From positions 1 through 57,252 of the forward strand of contig NZ_JAAMFN010000028.1 of assembly GCF_013376095.1 (NCBI RefSeq): a DNA stretch of 57,252 bases, read 5' to 3'. Of the stretch, positions 20,172 through 27,434 are shown piece by piece. How positions within the stretch are numbered: position 1 is the stretch's first letter; every line of letters starts with the position of its first letter. Below the pieces are notes generated by a model. That model worked only from the letters and a program-made list of their open reading frames with translations. It was not told the DNA's origin and made no database searches. This DNA is from Arthrobacter sp. SDTb3-6 (GTDB taxonomy: Bacteria > Actinomycetota > Actinomycetes > Actinomycetales > Micrococcaceae). The translations under genes were made by a program, and so were the position numbers.

Positions 20172-20852
20172 ATGGCGACAGTTATCCTCGTGCGGCACGG
20201 CCGCACCACAGCAAATGCCACCGGGCTGCTGGCCGGAAGGGCCGTCGGCGTCAGCCTGGACCAGACCGGGCGCGACCAGGCGGCCGTGACCGGTGGCCGT
20301 CTCGCGGCCATTCCCCTGGTCGGGGTGGTGTCCAGCCCCCTTGAGCGTTGTCAGCAGACGGCCCGGCACATTCTCGATCGGCAGGCGGGCACGCCCTACG
20401 CGCCGGTCGATCCCAATCTCACCGAATGCGACTACGGCCGGTGGCAGGGCCGCACGCTCACCGATCTCGCAACCGAGGACCTATGGCCGGTGGTGCAGTC
20501 CCAACCGTCCGCGGTCGTCTTTCCCGGCGGCGAATCCATGGCCGCCATGCAGGCCCGGTCGGTGGCAGCGATCCGCCGCCACGATGCAGCCTTCGAAGCC
20601 GAGCACGGGCCGGGTGCAGTGTGGGCGGCGGTGAGCCACGGTGACATCATCAAGTCAATACTCGCCGACGCACTCGGCATGCACCTTGACCTGTTTCAGC
20701 GCATCAACGTCGGTCCCGCCTCCGTATCGATCGTGCGCTACGGAGCCAGCCGGCCGATCGTCCACGCGACCAACACCGACGCCGGTGATCTGTCCTGGCT
20801 GTCGAACGGCATCCAATCCGGCGATGCGCCGGTGGGCGGCGGTGCCAGGTAA
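20172..20852 (+). CDS. Histidine phosphatase, MSMEG_4193 family
   Basis: A 226-residue histidine phosphatase superfamily protein. The phosphorylated histidine lies in ILVRHGRT (H9), followed by SSPLERCQQTA (second arginine), the conserved TECDYGRWQGR glutamate region, and VSHGDIIKSILADALG with the second catalytic histidine. The MSMEG_4193 group is annotated as probable phosphomutase, and its natural substrate is unknown. It is the first gene of a three-gene unit with DUF3090 and SCO1664 proteins, which in many actinobacteria is followed by or close to mshC; here mshC is not nearby. Confidence 0.9.
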   Translation: MATVILVRHGRTTANATGLLAGRAVGVSLDQTGRDQAAVTGGRLAAIPLVGVVSSPLERCQQTARHILDRQAGTPYAPVDPNLTECDYGRWQGRTLTDLATEDLWPVVQSQPSAVVFPGGESMAAMQARSVAAIRRHDAAFEAEHGPGAVWAAVSHGDIIKSILADALGMHLDLFQRINVGPASVSIVRYGASRPIVHATNTDAGDLSWLSNGIQSGDAPVGGGAR

Positions 20853-20876
20853 AAGGCGCCAAGAACTTCGTGTGCC

Positions 20877-20888
20877 TAGAATACTGAC
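20877..20888 (+). promoter_or_regulatory. -10 box for the DUF3090 gene, leaderless
   Basis: TAGAAT (20877-20882), six bases (ACTGAC), then ATG at 20889. It lies in the 36-base gap after the phosphatase gene, so the second gene can be transcribed on its own. Confidence 0.45.
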
Positions 20889-21443
20889 ATGCCTACAAGT
20901 GTTCACGAGTTTGCCTGGCCCGATCGGGTCGTCGTTGGCACCATTGGCCTTCCGGGGGCGCGCACGTTCTACCTGCAGGTCCGCCTGGGGGCGCAGATCG
21001 TCAGTGTTGCCCTCGAGAAGCAGCAGTCGGCCCTGCTCGCGGAGAAGATCGACGAAATTCTCGACCAGCTCATGACCGTTGAGGGCAACCCCTTCAGCGT
21101 TCCCCCCAGCACTCCCATTGAACTTGTCGACAATGACCAGCTCGAGCCCGTTCAGGAGCAGTTCCGCGCAGGGACCCTGAGCCTGGGCTGGGACCCAACG
21201 ACGGCGCAGGTCGTCATGGAGGCCTATCCCATCACCGACGTCGACGTTGACGTTGACGATGAATCGCCCGATATGGATGACGCCAACGAGACCGAAATGC
21301 TGCTGGTGCGGATGCCGGTAGGCGCCGCCCGTGCATTCGCCAAGCGCACCCGTGAGGTCGTGGGCGCCGGACGACCTGCATGCCCGCTCTGCGGTTACCC
21401 CATCGACGCCGACGGGCACACCTGCACCCTTCCCGAGCCCTGA
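20889..21443 (+). CDS. DUF3090 family protein
   Basis: A 184-residue actinobacterial protein. The conserved N-terminal half reads PTSVHEFAWPDRVVVGTIGLPGARTFYLQ and VALEKQQSALLAEKIDEILDQL, and the C-terminus is a zinc-knuckle-like tail (CPLCGYPIDADGHTC). A short acidic insert (DVDVDVDDESPDMDD) sits in the middle. Function is unknown. The strict conservation of the trio with the phosphatase and the SCO1664 protein points to a shared pathway. Its TGA overlaps the next start codon as TGATG. Confidence 0.9.
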   Translation: MPTSVHEFAWPDRVVVGTIGLPGARTFYLQVRLGAQIVSVALEKQQSALLAEKIDEILDQLMTVEGNPFSVPPSTPIELVDNDQLEPVQEQFRAGTLSLGWDPTTAQVVMEAYPITDVDVDVDDESPDMDDANETEMLLVRMPVGAARAFAKRTREVVGAGRPACPLCGYPIDADGHTCTLPEP

Positions 21444-22210
21444 TGCCGGCACTGGATCTCGTGACCGCCGAGTTGAAGCTGACCGGCCGCATCACGACTG
21501 CTTCAAACGCCACCTTCCTGGGCAACATCGGCGACGTGATGGTCGTCTATAAGCCGATAGCCGGCGAAAGCCCACTGTGGGATTTTCCCCACGGCACCCT
21601 GGCCCACCGTGAGGTGGCCGCCTACCTGGTCTCCCAGGCCTTTGGCTGGGACGTTGTCCCGCACACCTGGCTGCGCGATGGCCCCATGGGCGAAGGTATG
21701 GTGCAGCTCTGGCAGGAGCAGGACCCCGACCAGAGCGCCGTCGACCTGATCGCGACGGACCAGGTGCCGGAGTCGGGCTGGAAACACGTTCTCCAGGGAC
21801 GCGATGGGAACGGGCAACTGGTCACCCTCGTCCACGAAGACTCACCGGCGCTCAGGCACATGGCGGTGTTCGACGTCGTCGTGAACAACGCAGACCGCAA
21901 AGGCGACCACATTCTGGCCATGCCGGACGGCCACCGGCACGGCGTGGACCATGGGCTCACCTTTCACCGTGACCACAAGCTGCGCACGGTGCTGTGGGGG
22001 TGGCTGGGAGATGCGCTGACCGCCGAGGAACGCGAAAGCATCGATCGTGTCAGTGAAGGACTGCGCGGTGGGCTGGGCCGGGACTTGGCCGACTTGCTCA
22101 GCGCCGAAGAAATCGCATCCCTCGCCGCGCGCTGCGCCCAGTTGCGCCGGGCCGGGCAGTTCCCGTCTCCGAGCGGTGGGATGCCGGCAGTGCCCTGGCC
22201 GCTGTTCTAA
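21443..22210 (+). CDS. SCO1664 family (PI3/4-kinase-like) protein
   Basis: A 255-residue protein distantly related to phosphatidylinositol 3/4-kinase catalytic domains. A lysine in the N-lobe (VMVVYKPIAGESPLWDFP) would hold ATP, the catalytic-loop-like DVVVNNADRKGDH carries the NADRK motif, and VDHGLTFH takes the place of the DFG loop. The natural substrate is unknown. The ATG at 21443 overlaps the DUF3090 stop, so the two are translationally coupled; the frame extends upstream but that part is inside DUF3090. Confidence 0.88.
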   Translation: MPALDLVTAELKLTGRITTASNATFLGNIGDVMVVYKPIAGESPLWDFPHGTLAHREVAAYLVSQAFGWDVVPHTWLRDGPMGEGMVQLWQEQDPDQSAVDLIATDQVPESGWKHVLQGRDGNGQLVTLVHEDSPALRHMAVFDVVVNNADRKGDHILAMPDGHRHGVDHGLTFHRDHKLRTVLWGWLGDALTAEERESIDRVSEGLRGGLGRDLADLLSAEEIASLAARCAQLRRAGQFPSPSGGMPAVPWPLF

Positions 22211-22248
22211 TTCACGATGGAGCAGCCCCTTCAGGCGCCGCCCCTGCC

Positions 22249-22392
22249 CTACGCGAACATCGGGCGCGGGTCGAAGGTCACCTCTGCGTGAAGGAAGGGC
22301 CGTAACGGCTCCGGGTCGCCCGCGTCCCAGCAGGCGAAGTAGGGCTCAGCGATGTCGGCGGGGCGGGTGGGCGGGTCTCCAGAAGTTGTCAT
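22249..22392 (-). pseudogene. N-terminal fragment of a SnoaL/NTF2-like protein
   Basis: A 47-codon frame that reads MTTSGDPPTRPADIAEPYFA and continues CWDAGDPEPLRPFLHAEVTF, which looks like the first helix and strand of a SnoaL-like fold, then stops at 22251. Normal members are 110-150 residues. It faces a decayed LysR gene, an arrangement typical of a regulator and its target, so it is read as a remnant. Confidence 0.5.
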
Positions 22393-22463
22393 AAGCCCAT
22401 GATTAACCGGTCATCTGCCAGAAGTACAACAAATTATTCCTCCTGGACCTGGCATTGTTGGTT

Positions 22464-22905
22464 GTGGAACTGCAGCAACTCCATTATGCGATCGAGGTTC
22501 AGCGGCGCGGATCCTTTACCTCCGCGGCAGATGCGCTGCACGTCGACCAGTCCGCAGTCTCCGCAAGTCGCAAAGCTGGAGCGGGAACTCGGCGTACGGC
22601 CGATTGACCGTGGCCGAAGTCGGGCGCATCGAAGGGGCCGCCGGCGATCCCCCCGGCCTCGCCCGCGGTGCCGTCATCGGATGAAGCATCCCCGGCTATC
22701 TCAACATCTTCGCCGAATTCCGCACCGCCCATCCAGGTGTCACGGTCAGCGCCAGCCAAGGCCAGTCGACCGACTTCACCGCCCGCCGAGCCCGACGCGA
22801 TCACATTCATGGAGGACCCCGTCGCTGCGGGTGTGCCCGCCGGTCACGAATGGGAAGAACGGTCTCGCACCACCCGATGGCGGGCAAGCCGTGCCGCTGG
22901 AACAC
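22464..22905 (+). pseudogene. Decayed LysR-family regulator
   Basis: From GTG 22464 the frame reads VELQQLHYAIEVQRRGSFTS then AADALHVDQSAVSA, a clear LysR helix-turn-helix. A base is then missing, and the sequence continues in another frame as VAKLERELGVRPIDRG. Further on come ARGAVIG, an in-frame stop, SIPGYLNIFAEFRTAHPGVT (effector domain), and, in yet another frame, DPVAAGVPAGHEWE. Several frame changes, a stop and missing segments show an inactive gene. It is divergent from the SnoaL-like fragment. Confidence 0.75.
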
Positions 22906-23155
22906 CCGGCCACCGAAAAACTCAAAAGCAGGACAGCTGAAACGCGTAACGCCCGCATTCTCCCCGTGCAAGGCACCCGTGGCGTTCGCCAGGCATGGAC
23001 GCTGGGCGGGGAGATCAATCGAGAATGCCCACGCAGGATCAAGCCAGCCGGTTCGGGAAACAGGCGAGCAGGACTCAAGAAGCGCGCCTCGACCGATGGC
23101 AGTAGTGTGATTCTGAACCACGAATGAATGCCGCAATTGAACTTAGGAGAATCAC
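22906..23155. other. No recognisable gene
   Basis: About 250 bases between the LysR remnant and the DUF1801 gene. Open frames here are GC-rich and without family features. The only clear signal is the ribosome site AGGAG just before the DUF1801 start. Confidence 0.5.
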
Positions 23156-23590
23156 ATGGCCGAGAAGACCGCCGGGCTGTCCAAGGAAGAACGCGAGGCC
23201 GTCAAACAGCGCGCCGCGGAGCTGCGGGCACAGGAAAAGGCAGGGAAAAACCGCGCTGCAGGCGAGCAGGCGGTCCGGGAGGCAATCGCCGCGTTGCCGG
23301 AGGCCGACCGGCTTCTCGCCGAGGGCATCGACAGGATTGTTTCCGAAGTCGCCCCGCATCTCGTTCCGAAGACCTGGTATGGTTTCCCGTCCTACGCCAA
23401 CGATGAGGGGAAGGTCGTCGTGTTCTTCAAGGCCGCCTCGAAGTTCACGTCCCGCTACGCCACCCTCGGCTTCGAAGAGGCAGCTAATCTCGATGACGGA
23501 GATCTGTGGGTAACCTCGTTCGCCGTGCTGGCGCTGACCCCGGAGACCGAAAAGAAGATCGCGGAGTACGTCCGCAAGGCTGCAAGCTAA
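23156..23590 (+). CDS. DUF1801 (YdhG-like) protein
   Basis: A 144-residue protein. The N-terminal third is a charged helix (SKEEREAVKQRAAELRAQEK), and the rest is a DUF1801 fold: IDRIVSEVAPHLVPKTWYGFPSYANDEGKVVVFFKAASKFTSRYATLGF and the end EKKIAEYVRKAAS. Relatives are sometimes called iron chaperones of the frataxin-like fold, but this subgroup has no settled role. The ATG has AGGAG seven bases upstream. A strong bidirectional terminator follows. Confidence 0.85.
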   Translation: MAEKTAGLSKEEREAVKQRAAELRAQEKAGKNRAAGEQAVREAIAALPEADRLLAEGIDRIVSEVAPHLVPKTWYGFPSYANDEGKVVVFFKAASKFTSRYATLGFEEAANLDDGDLWVTSFAVLALTPETEKKIAEYVRKAAS

Positions 23591-23647
23591 CTTGTCGGAG
23601 TCGTGAGCGGCCGCCCCCGGTACGTGTAGTCAGGGGAAACCCCAGGC

Positions 23648-23702
23648 ATCAAAAACGACCCGATTCCCGCATGCACCGTGCTGGAATCGGGTCGTTTTTG
23701 AT
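23648..23702. terminator. Bidirectional terminator, 20-bp perfect stem
   Basis: 23648-23667 is the exact reverse complement of 23683-23702, with a 15-base loop. Each strand ends the stem in TTTTTGAT, so it can stop transcription both from the DUF1801 gene (plus) and the DHFR-like gene (minus), which converge here. Confidence 0.85.
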
Positions 23703-23801
23703 CCGTGCCGGCAACATCCGGCTGCCGGGAAGGTTGGACCTTGAAGCGGAACCCCACGGCATTCTTGCACTTTGCAGCGACCTGATACCGGGGTGGAGCC
23801 T

Positions 23802-24446
23802 TCACACGCGGTTGTTCCTGTTCCACAGCTGATGCGTCAGTCCGCTGGACGTGCTGATGGATTCAACGCTGAAGCGGTCTTCCAAGCCTGCAAGGTGGTC
23901 CCAAATCCGGACCCCGGTGCCGAGCACGATCGGAACGATCGCCACATGCAGGAAGTCGATGAGATCAGCTTGGAGGAACTCACCCACGGTCGAGGGCCCG
24001 CCGCCAATCCGAACGTCCAACCCACCTGCGGCTTCCTGAGCCAGGCGAAGCGCCTTTTCCGGGGACGCATCGACGAAATGAAAGCTGGTGCCGTTGGCGA
24101 ACTCGAGTGGTTTGCGGGGATAGTGGGTCAGGATGAACACCGGAGTGAGGAAAGGCGGTTCGCCTCCCCACCATCCTTCCCAGCCGTCGTCGGGCCATTG
24201 CCCCGACTGCGGACCGAACTTTCGGCGCCCCATGATCTCCGCCCCGATGCCCTGGCCCCACATGCTGAACATGGCCCGATCCACGGTCACGGGGTCGTCC
24301 GTGCCATGAATGCCATGGATGACGCGGCCGTCGAACTTGCTGAAAAGCGCCCCGGCTCCACCGATCGGCTTTTCGAGCGTCACGTAATCACCAGCGGCGT
24401 ATCCATCTGAAGAAACGAACAGGTTGTGCACCCGCGTCTGAACCAT
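23802..24446 (-). CDS. Dihydrofolate reductase-like (RibD C-terminal) protein
   Basis: A 214-residue protein of the DHFR/RibD-C group common in actinobacteria. Family blocks visible are VHNLFVSSDGYAAG at the start, GAEIMGRRKFGP (NADPH site), PVFILTHYPRKPL, and VRIGGGPSTVGEFLQADLIDFLHVAIVPIVLGTGVRIW. These proteins are likely NADPH-dependent reductases of unknown substrate. The ATG at 24446 has GGGAGA before it. Convergent with the DUF1801 gene. Confidence 0.88.
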   Translation of the reverse strand: MVQTRVHNLFVSSDGYAAGDYVTLEKPIGGAGALFSKFDGRVIHGIHGTDDPVTVDRAMFSMWGQGIGAEIMGRRKFGPQSGQWPDDGWEGWWGGEPPFLTPVFILTHYPRKPLEFANGTSFHFVDASPEKALRLAQEAAGGLDVRIGGGPSTVGEFLQADLIDFLHVAIVPIVLGTGVRIWDHLAGLEDRFSVESISTSSGLTHQLWNRNNRV

Positions 24447-24688
24447 GAGATCTCCCTATGTGGTTGCAATCCGGAACCGTTTGAACCCTAGCGCAGAGTG
24501 GTTTCCGGCTGCAATCGTTCTGGCGGTCGGATGGCCCAGGCCATGTCTGACCGATACCCGCGCAAAAATGGTCATCGACCAAGCGCCGGCTCTACACGAA
24601 GCAGCTGGAATGGCAGTTTCAGCCTTATGGTGGGGATACGGGAAAACGCTCCCCGGATAATGTTCCGAAGAGCGTTCCCAAGGTGTTT
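24447..24688. other. No recognisable gene; original downstream flank of ychF
   Basis: About 240 bases between the DHFR-like start and the duplicated ychF tail. Short frames exist on both strands but none shows family features. If the direct repeat marks an insertion, this stretch is the sequence that lay after ychF before the insertion. Confidence 0.4.
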
Positions 24689-24721
24689 TAGACGTTGAAG
24701 CGGAACTCCACCACGTCGCCG
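24689..24721. repeat. Direct repeat copy A: 33-bp ychF 3' tail
   Basis: 32 of 33 bases match 26213-26245, the last codons of ychF. Read on the minus strand it encodes GDVVEFRFNV followed by TAA; the single difference (TTC versus TTT) is silent. With copy B it bounds a 1,524-base segment, as att sites bound an integrated element. Confidence 0.85.
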
Positions 24722-24765
24722 CAGATGGCAACCTCTATACGTCACATCTGCATCTGTGCAATTAG

Positions 24766-25590
24766 TCACACAGTATGCGTCGACGAGCCCTTGTGTTGCC
24801 GCATCAGATCCTGCGCCCAGTCCCGCAACGTAGCCTCGACGACCGCAGGCCGTTCAAGATGGACATTGTGCCCGGCCCCGTCGATCACGACGTAGCTTGC
24901 TCGTGGATAGTGCATCAGCAAGGTGAACTGATCCTCGAAACCCACGACATGATCCTGCCGTCCGGTGATGATCACCGTCGGGCCATCAAATTGGTTGAAC
25001 ACATCCTCGGGCCGCTCCTCGAGAAAGTAGCGCCGCGAAAGACGATCCATTGCGGCCTGATCGGCGGCACGAATACCCGGAAGCGCATGATCGCGAAATG
25101 CCTTCCAAGACTCATCGTCCTGACGCACCGCGATACCCGCAAATTCTTCACGGTCCGCGGGTGTCAGTGCATCCAGCACACCCGCATCGCACTCGAGTAC
25201 TTCGAACTTCGGTAGGCGGCGCAGCGCTGCGTCAGGCTCAACCGCTGGAGCAATCAGGGCGAGGCCCATTACTTGATCAGGGAGCGCGGCGACCACATGC
25301 CTCGCGAGAAGTCCGCCCATCGAATTCGCTAGGAGCGCGAACGGGCCCTCTTCGACAAGCTCGCGGATCATTTCGACGAGCCACTGTGCGAGTTCCGGAA
25401 GTCCGCCAACGTCGTCGAGCGGAGCCGTCTCACCGAAACCAGGAAGGTCGAGATAGATCCGTTCCCAGTCACCGTCACCCGCGAAACAGTCGTCGAGCGC
25501 TAACAGCAGCCGGTGATCGACGCCGTTGCCATGCACTGCGATGAGCGGAACTCCGCTTCCTCTCCTCACAAGGTTGACGCCCACTCTCAT
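24766..25590 (-). CDS. Alpha/beta hydrolase coupled to higA
   Basis: A 274-residue alpha/beta hydrolase fold protein. The oxyanion loop is VHGNG, the nucleophile elbow is LANSMGG (Asn in place of the usual first Gly), the acid is the Asp in TGRQDHVVG and the histidine is in GAGHNVHLERP. Substrate unknown; family members hydrolyse esters, lactones or C-C bonds. The ATG at 25590 overlaps the higA stop as ATGA, so it is the third gene of the higB-higA unit and moved with it. It ends 45 bases from direct repeat copy A. Confidence 0.88.
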   Translation of the reverse strand: MRVGVNLVRRGSGVPLIAVHGNGVDHRLLLALDDCFAGDGDWERIYLDLPGFGETAPLDDVGGLPELAQWLVEMIRELVEEGPFALLANSMGGLLARHVVAALPDQVMGLALIAPAVEPDAALRRLPKFEVLECDAGVLDALTPADREEFAGIAVRQDDESWKAFRDHALPGIRAADQAAMDRLSRRYFLEERPEDVFNQFDGPTVIITGRQDHVVGFEDQFTLLMHYPRASYVVIDGAGHNVHLERPAVVEATLRDWAQDLMRQHKGSSTHTV

Positions 25591-25886
25591 GCCGCTTTCA
25601 AAGGCGTGATCTGTGCGTAGGTCGCCGCCCCGGCGTCGCGGGCAAGCTCCAGCTCGTACTGGGACTGAAGATTCAGCCAGAACTGCGGGTCGATGCCGAA
25701 GTACTGTCCGAGCCGCAGAGCCGTATCGGCAGTGATGGCTCGCTTGCCATGCACAATCTCGTTGATACGCCGCGGAGGCACACCGATCGACACGGCGACC
25801 TTGTTCTGCGTGATGCCGAAGCCCCTGATGAAGTCCTCCATGAGAATCTCGCCAGGGTGAATCGGCGGATAGAGCTTCTGAGTCAT
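25587..25886 (-). CDS. higA: HigA-type antitoxin
   Basis: A 99-residue XRE-family protein of the HigA/VapI type. It starts PPIHPGEILMEDFI, has the helix-turn-helix ITQNKVAVSIGVPPRRINEIVHGKRAI, and ends with the family block TALRLGQYFGIDPQFWLNLQSQYELELAR. It should bind and neutralise the HigB toxin encoded just upstream and repress the operon. ATG 25886 has GGAGGAG 4-5 bases before it. The gene starts 10 bases after higB ends. Confidence 0.92.
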   Translation of the reverse strand: MTQKLYPPIHPGEILMEDFIRGFGITQNKVAVSIGVPPRRINEIVHGKRAITADTALRLGQYFGIDPQFWLNLQSQYELELARDAGAATYAQITPLKAA

Positions 25887-25896
25887 CGTCTCCTCC

Positions 25897-26178
25897 TCAG
25901 TGATAGTCCACGATCTCGACGTTCTCGGGTCCGGCGTCGGTCCAACGGAAGCAGATCCGCCACTGGTCGTTGATTCGAATACTGTGCTGACCAGCCCGAT
26001 TACCCTTGAGAGCTTCCAGGCGATTCCCCGGAGGCACCCGCAGAGCGTCGAGGGTCGTCGCCGCATCCAGCAGATGCAGCTTCCGATTCGCCACCCTATG
26101 TATTCGCGGGTCGATACGTTTCGCCCGTTCGCGCAACCAGACGAACTCAGTGTCGCGGTCACCGAACGATCTGATCAT
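25897..26178 (-). CDS. higB: HigB-type toxin (RelE superfamily)
   Basis: A 93-residue type II toxin. The family core RLEALKGNRAGQHSIRINDQWRICFRW (quoted here only as the run of basic residues and the final strand) includes the arginines and the RICFRW strand of HigB/RelE mRNA endonucleases. The C-terminus NVEIVDYH carries the usual final histidine. HigB cleaves mRNA at the ribosome. Gene order toxin-antitoxin is normal for higBA. The ATG lacks a ribosome site, and TACACT sits six bases upstream, so the message may be leaderless. Confidence 0.9.
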   Translation of the reverse strand: MIRSFGDRDTEFVWLRERAKRIDPRIHRVANRKLHLLDAATTLDALRVPPGNRLEALKGNRAGQHSIRINDQWRICFRWTDAGPENVEIVDYH

Positions 26179-26190
26179 GACACCAGTGTA
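26179..26190 (-). promoter_or_regulatory. -10 box for the higBA-hydrolase unit
   Basis: TACACT, six bases (GGTGTC), then the higB ATG on the minus strand. ACAC-CA-GTGT symmetry overlaps it and could be part of a HigA operator. Confidence 0.4.
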
Positions 26191-26211
26191 TAACGGAGTG
26201 CGTCAATAACG

Positions 26212-27297
26212 CTAGACGTTAAAGCGGAACTCCACCACGTCGCCGTCGTGCATGACGTATTCCTTGCCTTCAATGCGCACCTTGCCCTTGGCCTTGGCCT
26301 CGTGCATGGACCCGGCTTCGATGAGGTCCTCGAAGTGGACCACCTCGGCCTTGATGAAGCCGCGCTGGAAGTCGGAGTGGATCACGCCGGCCGCTTGCGG
26401 GGCGGTGTCGCCCTGGCGGATGGTCCAGGCACGGGCCTCTTTCGGCCCGGCAGTCAGGTACGTTTGCAGGCCCAGGGTGTGGAAGCCGACCCGGGCCAGC
26501 TGGTCCAGCCCGGATTCCTCCTGGCCGCTCATCTCCAGCATTTCGCGGGCCTCGTCCTCGTCAAGTTCCACAAGGTCGGCCTCCAGCTTGGCATCCAGGA
26601 AGATCGCATCGGCAGGGGCCACCAGCTCGCGCAGCTCCGCCTGGCGCTCCGGGTTGCCCAGCACGGCGTCGTCCACGTTGAAGACGTAGATGAAGGGCTT
26701 GGCCGTCAGCAGGCCCAGTTCCTTCAGGTGTTCCGTCTCCAGCTTGTCAGTCTTTACAGCGGAGAAGATGGTGTCGCCACGCTCCAACACGGCCTGCGCG
26801 GCCTTGACGGCGTTGAGCTCGGCAGCCTCGCGCTGCTTGAGCTTGACGGCCTTTTCAATGCGCGGGACGGCCTTTTCAATGGTCTGCAGGTCCGCGAGGA
26901 TCAGCTCGGTATTGATGGTCTCCATGTCGGAGCGGGGATCCACCTTCCCGTCCACATGCACCACATCCGGGTCGTCAAAGACGCGGATGACCTGGGCGAT
27001 TGCCTCCGCCTCGCGGATGTTGGCCAGGAACTTGTTGCCCAGCCCTTCGCCCTCCGAGGCGCCCTTGACAATGCCGGCGATGTCCACAAAGGACACCGTC
27101 GCCGGCAGCAGCCGCTGGGATCCGAAGACCTCGGCCAGCCGGGCCAGTCGCGGATCGGGCAGGCTGACCATGCCAACGTTCGGCTCGATCGTGGCGAACG
27201 GATAGTTTGCCGCGAGCACGTTGTTGCGCGTCAGTGCGTTGAAAAGGGTTGATTTGCCGACGTTGGGCAGTCCGACGATGCCAATTGTAAGTGCCAC
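26212..27297 (-). CDS. ychF: Ribosome-binding ATPase/GTPase YchF
   Basis: Obg-family P-loop protein of 361 residues. It has G1 GLPNVGKST (residues 9-17), G3 DIAGIVKGASEGEGLGN, the altered G4 of YchF (NVDD in place of NKxD, explaining ATP preference), a coiled-coil insert (EKAVPRIEKAVKLKQREAAELN) and the C-terminal TGS domain ending EYVMHDGDVVEFRFNV. It binds ribosomes and affects translation initiation and stress responses. The GTG at 27297 follows TACGAT with a six-base spacer, a leaderless pattern. Its last 33 bases are duplicated at 24689. Confidence 0.97.
   Translation of the reverse strand: MALTIGIVGLPNVGKSTLFNALTRNNVLAANYPFATIEPNVGMVSLPDPRLARLAEVFGSQRLLPATVSFVDIAGIVKGASEGEGLGNKFLANIREAEAIAQVIRVFDDPDVVHVDGKVDPRSDMETINTELILADLQTIEKAVPRIEKAVKLKQREAAELNAVKAAQAVLERGDTIFSAVKTDKLETEHLKELGLLTAKPFIYVFNVDDAVLGNPERQAELRELVAPADAIFLDAKLEADLVELDEDEAREMLEMSGQEESGLDQLARVGFHTLGLQTYLTAGPKEARAWTIRQGDTAPQAAGVIHSDFQRGFIKAEVVHFEDLIEAGSMHEAKAKGKVRIEGKEYVMHDGDVVEFRFNV
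26213..26245. repeat. Direct repeat copy B: 3' end of ychF
   Basis: The 3' terminal codons of ychF, matching copy A at 24689-24721 in 32 of 33 positions and in the same orientation. Confidence 0.85.
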
Positions 27298-27309
27298 CCG
27301 TCAATCGTA
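27298..27309 (-). promoter_or_regulatory. -10 box for ychF, leaderless
   Basis: TACGAT, six bases (TGACGG), then GTG at 27297 on the minus strand; no ribosome site. Confidence 0.45.
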
Positions 27310-27434
27310 CCGGCAGGGCCCGGATTTCGCCGCCTGGGGCAATGGCCGGACGGTACGGGCCCTTCGGGCTGGTTTTGCGGGGCGGGCCTGTGCCGCTGGC
27401 CGTGCATGTCAGACCCCCGTGGCAAGGTGGAGGC

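Noticed and set aside
24689-24721. Second ychF gene
   Set aside because: Only 33 bases match; the rest of the gene is not present.
24456-24731. Minus-strand 91-codon frame between the DHFR-like gene and the cassette
   Set aside because: No family features; it runs through the duplicated ychF tail in another frame.
18137-26212. One large genomic island from 18 to 26 kb
   Set aside because: Broken genes and a cassette are present, but the conserved MSMEG_4193/DUF3090/SCO1664 operon lies inside, and there is no integrase or outer repeat. Only the 1.5-kb cassette has defined ends.
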